Assembly (NCBI GenBank): GCA_907163375.1
Contig: CAJQUW010007509.1
Span: 83,812 to 147,811, forward strand
DNA length: 64,000 bases
Origin: Prostheceraeus crozeri
Lineage: Eukaryota; Platyhelminthes; Polycladida; Euryleptidae
Direction: 5' to 3'
Shown here: piece by piece, positions 57,650-64,000 of the stretch
Layout: every line of letters begins with the position of its first letter
Numbering within the stretch: position 1 is the first letter of the stretch
Position numbers and translations under genes: made by a program
Notes under the pieces: generated by a model
What the model was told of the DNA's origin: nothing
Databases searched by the model: none
The model's input: the letters and a program-made list of their open reading frames with translations, nothing else

Positions 57650-58416
57650 TTACTCAGTAAACAAATCTTCTATAACTCTATCATGAATTTTTTTATCAAT
57701 ATTAATTGTAATGAAGCCATAATCTTTTGACCAAGCATTATTACACGATTGTTTAAATTCATCTTTATTTCTTACGCATAAATCTCTTAACAAATCACTT
57801 AAGTTTCTTGCATTTATTTCAAATAGTATAAATATATTTGCATTCTTTCTAATAACACTTCCATCTAATGAATACATACTTTGTGTTAAATAAAAAACAC
57901 TACAGTTATTATGTCTACCTCTTGTAAAATAATTTCTCTGAACTGACTGATTTTTATCATTAACACAATCATCAAAAATTACACAATGTTTCATTGTTTT
58001 ATCTAGTTTACTAGGATCTTGCATATTACCACTATCATCTATTAATTGTATCTTTATATGCTTATTTTTATTGGATTCTACAAATTGACTATTTTTTGCT
58101 GCTTCTTCACACAACGAACTTATTTCTTCTTCATCTTCAGATTTTTCATATTCTTCGAATAGGGAAGCAATTGCTGTTTTTTTAAGATTATTTTCAAATC
58201 CATATTTTAAAAATTGATAGACGGGTTGTTCTGCTGTTGTTGTATAAATTATAAGATTGTTATAATCCAAAAAATTTGGAGTCGTGAGAACTTTAAATAA
58301 TAGATAAGTTTTTCCACAACCTGATCTTCCACAGATAACTGTTAAAACTTTATTAGATAAATTTGGATGATGATTAAATTTGAGTTTTTTTTATTTAATG
58401 GTGGTAGTTCACTCAT
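57650..58416 (-). CDS. Polinton packaging ATPase (FtsK/HerA type, ATP), broken
   Basis: On the minus strand the region carries the Walker A loop CGRSGCGKTYLLFK, then LDYNNLIIYT, an acidic stretch, the Walker B strand HCVIFDDC, and a sensor-like SVFYLTQS. This is the order seen in genome-packaging ATPases of Polintons and adenovirus-like viruses. The enzyme would pump the genome into capsids. Length is near the usual 230-260 residues. About one break. Confidence 0.82.
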
Positions 58417-58518
58417 TTTTAATAAAAAAATTATTTTTTATTTTAATTTAATTTTTTTGTTTTTAAAGAAGAATAATAATAATAAGAAGAAAATTAAACT
58501 TCTCTAGCTTCGCGTGGG

Positions 58519-58558
58519 AGTTTATACCTCTCGAACGGGAGTTTATACCTCCCGAACC
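58519..58558. repeat. Tandem quasi-palindrome GGGAGTTTATACCTCCC
   Basis: Two adjacent copies (GGGAG-TTTATAC-CTCTC and GGGAG-TTTATAC-CTCCC) lie between the ATPase start and the penton-like gene end, one more GC-stem hairpin in the AT-rich element. Confidence 0.75.
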
Positions 58559-58592
58559 AAAAGATCTATCATAATCTCTTCACCTCCAAAAT

Positions 58593-59432
58593 TTATTTTT
58601 TGTCCTTTCTCATCAGTGATTCTAATGTTAATGTTGTTAATAGTTTTCTTGTAATAGGGGAATATATTAATGTTTGTGGAATTACATTTAGTCTATAACC
58701 AATGGGTACAGTAAAAGCTGGAAAACTGAATATTAAATTTGACAATTTACCATTTATATATCCTCCTTCAATAATGTCATAATGTACAACAATTGAATTT
58801 ATTTCAGTTATTTTTGGAATCTTCTCACTTAAATGATAACCTTGACTATAAGTTTGTTTATTAAATCCTAAAAGCTTTGACAATGATCTATCATGATTAA
58901 AATCAACTTGATGATTTTCGTCTAAAGTAAGAGAAAATTTATTAACTGCCGGTTCAACTGCAAAATGTAATTGTTTCTTATCTTTAAATGGTATACATAA
59001 ATATCTCTTAATTTCATTTGATATTGATTCAACTTCGTAAGAACCAGGAAGAAAAGTTAGTATTTTCCACGTTTTGCCATTATCAGTAGAATATCTAAAT
59101 TGATCATTCACATCCTTGATAACGTTTTGAATAGTGTTAAATGTAGAGAAACTAGTCAATGCAATTTGATAATTTCTATTTTGTTCTAAATGTAGAATGG
59201 GTTCTAAATTACAAGTGTGTGATGAAGTAGTTGTTAAAATTTTTAACGTCGTACTAAATTTTGATGAACACAAAATCTCTGTTAAATTTTCTAAATGATT
59301 ATTAATTTTGTCAAAATCTACTGATGATAATTCTCTCAAAGACGTTTTTAAACTAAAAAATTTAAACAGATATTTATTTATAAAATATTTTTTATAAAAA
59401 AATCGTAGATAAAAATCATAGGTAAAAATCAT
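58593..59432 (-). CDS. Polinton minor capsid (penton-like) protein
   Basis: A 279-residue frame, of which the last ~210 are recognisable. NYQIALTSFSTFNTIQNV is followed by FRYSTDNG, a conserved FLPGSYEVESISNEIKRYL, LSKLLGFNKQTY, and IVVHYDIIEGGYINGKLSNL with a following IGYRLNVIPQTLIY. This pattern recurs in a widespread invertebrate Polinton family taken to be the single-jelly-roll penton protein. It would occupy capsid vertices, where fibres attach. The first ~50 residues are low-complexity and may lie before the real start. Confidence 0.65.
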   Translation of the reverse strand: MIFTYDFYLRFFYKKYFINKYLFKFFSLKTSLRELSSVDFDKINNHLENLTEILCSSKFSTTLKILTTTSSHTCNLEPILHLEQNRNYQIALTSFSTFNTIQNVIKDVNDQFRYSTDNGKTWKILTFLPGSYEVESISNEIKRYLCIPFKDKKQLHFAVEPAVNKFSLTLDENHQVDFNHDRSLSKLLGFNKQTYSQGYHLSEKIPKITEINSIVVHYDIIEGGYINGKLSNLIFSFPAFTVPIGYRLNVIPQTLIYSPITRKLLTTLTLESLMRKDKK

Positions 59433-59484
59433 AAATAAAAATCGTACATAAAAATTAGAAACAACATATTTCAGCTACGTGCGA

Positions 59485-59512
59485 AGCCCTTAAAGACATC
59501 GGAGATGTCCCG
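59485..59512. repeat. Dispersed hairpin mini-repeat (second copy)
   Basis: Inverse reading GGGACATC-TCC-GATGTC, then AGGGCTTCGC, matches the copy at 53317-53347, which reads GGGACATC-GGA-GATGTC and AGGGCTTCGC. The loop is inverted between the two copies. Confidence 0.8.
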
Positions 59513-60404
59513 TTATACTTTTATAATCCTCTTCATTTTGAATCTTCTTTTCTAACAGTCTTTTCAATATAGCATGAATTTCATTGAAACTAGAATTATG
59601 TCCTTCTTTTATTGCCGATATTAAAATATTTAATCTATTTAGTAATTCTTGTGGATCATCTGGTAAAAATACAGTTGTTTCTGTTTTAAAACCTTTTCCT
59701 ACTTTAATTCCCGATGATAATAAATTTTGTAATTGTTTATAACGTCTAAGAGTTTTTACTGCACCAACTCTATCTAACATAGCTTTATATTTTATGAGAT
59801 CTTCTACAGCATAATTATTTAAATCTGCTCCTCTTAAAAGTTCAACAAAATTTCTATCTAAACTAAAAGGAGATTTATCTGATGAAAAAATTAAACCTCG
59901 AAAAGGTTGTGGAAATATTTCTTTTTGTCCGAGATAAAATCTAGGTATTGTTTTTCCATCTATAAATGAAATAGAATGTTCAAATTGCATAAATTTTGGT
60001 AATTTCTTATTAATGTTTGATTCTAGTAATCCATAGTCATCTAATATAGTTTTGTGCTCTGGATCTGTTATATCAATTTGTTTATCATTATTTGTAAGTT
60101 CTTTTTCAAGAGTTTTAAATGGTTTCATAGCTTTTTCAAAATCAGTTTTTACTTGCTCGGTTTGCTGCATTTTTTCAAACATATCAGATTGAATACCAGC
60201 TTTTATCATTCTATGTTGAAGATGATTTTCTTTCATAATATTTCTTTGTTTTATTAACTCTTCGAATTGTTTTATTCTTTTTAAATTATCAGCTCTAATT
60301 TTATCCATTTTTAAAATATAATATTTCAATTTTATGGTAACATTGGAATACAGCAAAAACATTTTACTGAACAAATTATTTTTTATTGCTTTGTTGTCTG
60401 ACAT
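59490..60404 (-). CDS. Conserved Polinton protein of unknown function (large helical)
   Basis: A 304-residue frame (the likely start is an internal methionine such as MDKIRADNLKRIKQF). A charged helical N-terminal half is followed by a compact segment FIDGKTIPRFYLGQKEI, FSLDRNFVELLRGADLNNY and DLIKYKAMLDRVGA. The last part resembles the GLWELLT...Y...DL..Y..IL segment of a common Polinton-associated family. Its function is unknown. It is neighbour to the penton-like gene and transcribed in the same direction. Confidence 0.5.
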   Translation of the reverse strand: MSDNKAIKNNLFSKMFLLYSNVTIKLKYYILKMDKIRADNLKRIKQFEELIKQRNIMKENHLQHRMIKAGIQSDMFEKMQQTEQVKTDFEKAMKPFKTLEKELTNNDKQIDITDPEHKTILDDYGLLESNINKKLPKFMQFEHSISFIDGKTIPRFYLGQKEIFPQPFRGLIFSSDKSPFSLDRNFVELLRGADLNNYAVEDLIKYKAMLDRVGAVKTLRRYKQLQNLLSSGIKVGKGFKTETTVFLPDDPQELLNRLNILISAIKEGHNSSFNEIHAILKRLLEKKIQNEEDYKSITGHLRCL

Positions 60405-60428
60405 CTTTTCGTTTAAAGTTTTCTCGTT

Positions 60429-61004
60429 TTAAGTTTTGTTTAATAAAGTTTTGCTTAAATTTTCGCTTAAAGTTTTTAGCTCTTCTAAAAAAATTTTATC
60501 ATTTTCTTCATTAGAAATTTTACCATCACTAAAAGTTTTGCCATCACTAGAAATTTTGCCATCCTTTGTATTTTTATCATCAACTTTTTCTGACTGTAAT
60601 TGAAATGATATTTGATTTATTTCATTAGCTATTTGATCAAATTTTTCAATCTCATCTAGCGTAATAACATTATCATCACATACTCTTTGAAAGTAGTAAT
60701 GCAATTTGTCATAGACTTCTTTAATATGTAAATGCTTAGATTTTAATTTTTTTCGTTTCTTAGTTATTAAAGATTTATCTAACATTGTAACAAGTGAAGT
60801 TGCAAAAACACCCGTACCTGTTAAAGCTGTAGCAACTACTGGAATTATTAAAACACCTGAAGATATAACAATTGTTAAAGCACTTAAACTTATTGTTAAG
60901 AATATGCCAATTCCTTGTGTTACATTCTTAACTTTGGTCCATCTCTTTCTTAAGTTTTTATAATGTTCTAGTCTAAGTAATAATTGAGATTCCTTATCTT
61001 TCAT
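60429..61004 (-). CDS. Conserved Polinton membrane protein
   Basis: A 191-residue protein with two adjacent hydrophobic segments (IGIFLTISLSALTIVISSG and VLIIPVVATALTGTGVFA), a lysine-rich stretch KKRKKLKSKH, a helix, then a low-complexity tail with repeated DGKISSDGK. Two-segment proteins of this layout are very common in invertebrate Polintons, with unknown role; membrane activity is inferred. The segment coding IIPVVATAL has a close relative inside both terminal repeats of the element. Confidence 0.55.
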   Translation of the reverse strand: MKDKESQLLLRLEHYKNLRKRWTKVKNVTQGIGIFLTISLSALTIVISSGVLIIPVVATALTGTGVFATSLVTMLDKSLITKKRKKLKSKHLHIKEVYDKLHYYFQRVCDDNVITLDEIEKFDQIANEINQISFQLQSEKVDDKNTKDGKISSDGKTFSDGKISNEENDKIFLEELKTLSENLSKTLLNKT

Positions 61005-61014
61005 ATAGCGTACT

Positions 61015-61170
61015 CTATCTTCGTTTTTTTTCTTTGTTCATTTTTTCAATGTTCATCTTTTCAATGTCCTTTAAAGTAGAACTACGTTCATATGATAACG
61101 AAGGATATATTTTTGCGTTTTCTTCCATTTTCTTCGCCGTTGAGGTTTCTTCCACTTTTGTTTCATTCAT
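61015..61170 (-). CDS. Short basic/acidic ORF upstream of the membrane protein
   Basis: Fifty-one codons from MNETKVEETSTAKKMEE to a KEKKRR end, ending 11 bp before the start of the membrane protein on the same strand. No family is recognised. It could be a leader peptide or chance. Confidence 0.25.
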   Translation of the reverse strand: MNETKVEETSTAKKMEENAKIYPSLSYERSSTLKDIEKMNIEKMNKEKKRR

Positions 61171-61214
61171 TTTTAAAGAAATATTTTGAATAAATATTTT
61201 GAATACAATCTTCT

Positions 61215-61285
61215 GAAATTCTATTTAAATCGAAATTCGTAGTTTGTTTGCCGTATAATTTCAAAAACTCATTTATGTTGCTCAT
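61215..61285 (-). pseudogene. Inverted partial copy of the Polinton protease start
   Basis: On the minus strand it begins MSNINEFLKLYG and continues TTNFDL, nearly identical to the first ~22 residues of the protease at 45848, then diverges. It suggests that an inverted terminal duplication once reached into the protease gene. Confidence 0.85.
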
Positions 61286-62541
61286 TTTTATAGAAGACAA
61301 AATGTTTCTATTATATTCCCGTAAATGAGAAATTAATAACAACACATGGATATTTCAATTTACTTTGCATACATTAAAATACATGTAAATTTGTCCACGC
61401 GTGGACGCGTTCTAATTGGTTGAAACACTATATTGTATTTACATGTGCAATAGGAAATAACATTGCATATAAAACAGGAAATAGCATTGCATATAAGACA
61501 GACAGATACAAGTTTTCTAAACAATGGGATTTCTGTCCACGCTGTGGACGCGTTCTAATTGGTTGAAACACGGTATTTTAGCTGAATGGCATAGTAATTG
61601 CATGTACATGTAAAACAGGAAATAACATTGCATATAAAACAGAGGGGTTTCAAGAATGATAAATTTTCTTCACAGCGCGTCTAATGTTAACGCGTGAACG
61701 TGATTTGATTAGTTGAATGGCGCAGTATTTTAGCTGAATGGCGCACCATTGTTCAAGAAAATAATGGCATAGGTCAAAACATTGAAAGTAAAGTGTCGTG
61801 CGGCCGTCGCAGTAACAAAGCAGGGATTCACATCCAATTTCCATTGAATATGTCACCGCAGTATTGTCGTTAAAAGACGCACCATTGTTTGACAGAAGAA
61901 TGGAATCATTTGGAATGTCACATAATTGCTTTACACAATGAAAATTATCCATCCTTTTTTAGTCAATCTTCCGATAACGTTAGGTCGTGATTTTAAAAGT
62001 ACAATAGAAAAATACACCCTACAAAGCATAGGAAAATTGTCTGCTAATTTTACCTAATTGAAATGAAACTTCGGTAATTGATATTTGCTTCAAGAGACTA
62101 TAAAAATATGTCTTGTCATTATCACAAAGATATAGGAGATAGTTGATGTGCTTACCAATAAAAATTTTACACATAACACTGAGTGAATTGTTTCTTTTTT
62201 CATGCAACAAGAATTTGCGTAAGTTTACAATTGTATTATCCTCTCCACCATTTGGCTCTATGAAATCACTCAAAGAATCTGTAAATTCACGCCTCTCTCT
62301 CAAAATATATTCCTCTTCAATTCCTCTCGTAATTTTTCATCCTCCCGCAACGATTGTTTTCTCTATCTTCAAATTAATCTTGTCTCATTTTGAGAAATAT
62401 ATGACGAGAGCGTTTTGACACAACCTCTCTGACAAGAAACACTTTAAATTAAATAAGTCTTCAGCACATTTGTTTGAAATAGCCATATCGATTATTGTTG
62501 TTGTGTATTGTTTTCACGGCATTGCAAGCCGACGAAGAGTA
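61286..62541. other. Polinton segment without Polinton genes
   Basis: It separates the partial protease copy from the right terminal repeat. It holds a tandem repeat (next entry). Two minus-strand open frames at 61650-61952 and 62019-62303 have no recognised family. Its base composition is less extremely AT-rich than the coding part, so it may be captured host DNA or a later insertion. Confidence 0.5.
61393..61650. repeat. Tandem repeat, about 140-bp unit, two copies
   Basis: GTGGACGCGTTCTAATTGGT followed by TGAAACAC occurs at about 61403 and 61545. ACAGGAAATA.CATTGCATAT occurs three times (about 61446, 61469 and 61615). Confidence 0.8.
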
Positions 62542-63094
62542 TAGGATTTGCTGGATATATATTCCACGTCTTACAAATGTCTAAGTGGGTGTAGCAGCTG
62601 TTTGTTCTTCATACATTGTTTCCTTTCAAATGTTTGAGTGGGAGGTCACAGCTCTTTACATTGAAATGCTTTTCTTCATAAATGCGAGAAGCAGATGTTC
62701 TCTACAATTGAGTGTTCATCTGAGTGCAAAGCAGTAGCAACAACAGGAATTACTAAAACACCTGGAGCGGTCATGATTTAAGAGAGAGAGAGAGAAAATA
62801 ATCTTAATCTCAAATTAAGATTATTAACTTTTATGATTTCGGTGTCCTTGTAAGGTCATGATTTTAAGGGGGTGTAAAATTGTAATTCTCAAATTTGAGA
62901 TTTTGAAAAATTTGAAAGATGGGGTATTTTTAAAAACGCCTAAATTTATGAATTTAGGTCTTAAAAACCTGAAAAAGGGTTCAAATTCATGAATTTATGT
63001 CGTTTTTAAAAATACCATTTTTTCAAAAAATGGTACTTTTTAAATGGACTAAATTCATGTATTTAGGTCTTAAAAAACAAAAAAAAAATAGAAA

Positions 63095-63174
<80 letters not shown>

Positions 63175-63287
63175 AAAAAAACCCCCCCCCCTGAAAAAGG
63201 GTTCAAATTCATGAATTTATGTCGTTTTTAAAGATATCAATTTTTTGAATTTTATGGTGGTCCTGGAATGGTCTTCTTCCCATTACT
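62542..63287 (-). repeat. Polinton right terminal inverted repeat, about 746 bp
   Basis: The inverse of 45288-45813 but longer, because a stretch near the outer end (AAAAAGGGTTCAAATTCATG and its neighbours) is present twice around a ~100-bp A-rich tract and a C run (about 63066-63191). It ends CTTCCCATTACT. Confidence 0.9.
63078..63191. repeat. A-rich homopolymer tract followed by C run
   Basis: About 100 almost pure A bases, then 11 C, in the right terminal repeat only. The tract may be a genuine expansion or a sequence-assembly artefact. Confidence 0.85.
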
Positions 63288-63293
63288 TTTGTC
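63288..63293. repeat. Polinton target duplication, right copy (TTTGTC)
   Basis: Identical to 45282-45287. Confidence 0.92.
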
Positions 63294-63758
63294 GATTCAA
63301 TTTCGATTCTTGGTGTCATTTTGAACAATAACTTGTCTTGGGATGCTCACTTTGACAACGTTTGCCTTTCCGCATCCCGTCGACTTTGCGCTCTAAAGCG
63401 ATTGATGCAGGTTTTTGTGATGTACGTTCAGGCAATGCTCTTGTACGCCTCTCCTCTTTTTTGTGAACTGTCTTATCACACCAAGAAAAACATAAATTGT
63501 TTTCATAAGCGCGCCCATAGGATCATTTGTAATGTTGATTGTAAGTGTGATGTTATTCCTGAATTTGAGGATCAACGTGTGAAACAATCAATGTCTTTCT
63601 TACTGAAATGTGAATATGATGACCATCCTTTGAATTACTGTGTGCCCCGTCGTCTCTTTTACACGAATCATTTTTGCTTGCCTACAGCAAGAACAGCTAG
63701 AAGAGGTAACTCTTTTTTCTCATGGGTGTGTGCTCTGTATAATAGATGTATGTTTTAA
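63294..63758 (+). pseudogene. LINE reverse transcriptase, right half, after the Polinton
   Basis: It resumes the frame of the left half with DSISILGVILNNNLSWDAH, then the thumb helices ASRRLCALKRLM and SYHTKKNINCFHKRAHRI, and ends in LPTARTARRGNSFFSWVCALYN before the stop at 63756-63758. This is the normal C-terminus of a non-LTR reverse transcriptase, so the LINE copy was complete to its 3' end before it was split. With the left half it spans about 855 bp of coding sequence and was 5'-truncated on arrival. Confidence 0.85.
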
Positions 63759-63911
63759 CAAAACTGATTTTGTTGTACTGTGTTGGACGAAGTTTTTGTC
63801 TGTCTGCCAAAGCAGTGTCTTAACTTGTAATGACTTGTCTAAAAACCTATTTTGAAATTGTATCGTGTAAAATTGCTTGTACGATTTCTATTTTGAAGAA
63901 GACAAATATAC

Positions 63912-63958
<47 letters not shown>

Positions 63959-64000
63959 TGTACTTTTGTTGTATTTGTGCATATTGAATTTTTAGTATAT
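63759..64000. other. LINE 3' untranslated region with CT microsatellite
   Basis: The repeated phrase ACGATTTCT leads into a (CT)n tract at 63916-63954, a plausible LINE 3' tail. Nothing else is seen to the window end. Confidence 0.5.

Larger units (their letters stand above)
45288..63287. mobile_element. Polinton (Maverick) element, 18,000 bp, fossil
   Basis: It is bounded by terminal inverted repeats starting AGTAATGGGAAGAAGACC and by the 6-bp duplication TTTGTC. Gene order from left to right is: protease (+), phospholipase-like/integrase (-), small hydrophobic protein (-), capsid region (-), minor-virion-like protein (-), fibre-like coiled coil (-), clamp-like region (+), zinc-finger protein (+), polymerase B (+), ATPase (-), penton-like protein (-), two conserved Polinton proteins (-). 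A 1.2-kb segment without Polinton genes lies before the right repeat. The sequence is much more AT-rich than its surroundings. It is a fossil with roughly half a dozen breaks, yet all hallmark genes are recognisable, so it is not very old. It is younger than the LINE it split. Confidence 0.95.

Noticed and set aside
63078-63180. The long A tract as a retrotransposon poly(A) tail
   Set aside because: It lies inside the Polinton terminal repeat with matching sequence on both sides and no element body upstream.
1-64000. A CRISPR array or bacterial contamination
   Set aside because: No regularly spaced direct repeats; introns, SINEs and eukaryotic transposons run throughout.

Overview
The window is metazoan nuclear DNA, most likely from an invertebrate. 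The evidence is GT-AG splicing, tRNA-derived SINEs, Penelope-like, LINE, hAT, Tc1/mariner and piggyBac-type elements, and an 18-kb Polinton (Maverick). I cannot name the species. Almost every feature I can support is a mobile element, a relic of one, or a gene carried by one. I see no large conventional host gene.

Positions 1-16 kb hold a Tc1-type deletion derivative (69-583), a decayed multi-copy transposase-like gene (1.4-3.0 kb), a ~2-kb foldback (3.8-5.8 kb), a mariner relic (7.8-8.6 kb) and the first two copies of a ~525-bp hAT MITE with terminal repeat CACAGAATTAGA and 8-bp target duplications. A Tc1 relic (12.3-12.95 kb) follows. Next come two head-to-head tRNA-derived SINEs whose 3' parts contain a well-formed hammerhead ribozyme, and then a minus-strand LINE scrap.

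Positions 16-45 kb hold a Penelope-like element with a GIY-YIG domain, inverted terminal arms and a 12-bp target duplication. After it lies a 2.7-kb TTAA-flanked inverted-repeat element whose only recognisable gene is a two-exon protein resembling the cysteine-rich cytoplasmic (ballast) domain of the P2X7 receptor. Further MITEs (hAT, piggyBac-like, TA-flanked), a third SINE, two LINE pieces and a second, minimal Penelope-like palindrome interrupted by a MITE complete this part. Several insertions are nested and can be ordered in time from their target duplications and empty sites.

Positions 45,288-63,287 are a Polinton of exactly 18,000 bp with a 6-bp target duplication (TTTGTC), inserted into a LINE reverse transcriptase whose two halves flank it. 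Its parts are an adenain-like protease, an integrase whose open frame begins with a parvovirus-type phospholipase A2-like domain, a capsid-protein region, small membrane-active and coiled-coil/fibre-like proteins, a possible sliding clamp, protein-primed DNA polymerase B, packaging ATPase, a penton-like minor capsid protein and two conserved Polinton proteins. It is a fossil with roughly half a dozen breaks, but its overall order is preserved. Short GC-rich hairpins are scattered through its very AT-rich sequence, including inside reading frames.

The most unusual points are the P2X7-like gene carried in a TTAA element, the hammerhead-bearing tRNA SINE, the phospholipase-integrase arrangement and possible clamp in the Polinton, its dispersed hairpins, and one MITE lying at the same base in two host copies in opposite orientations.
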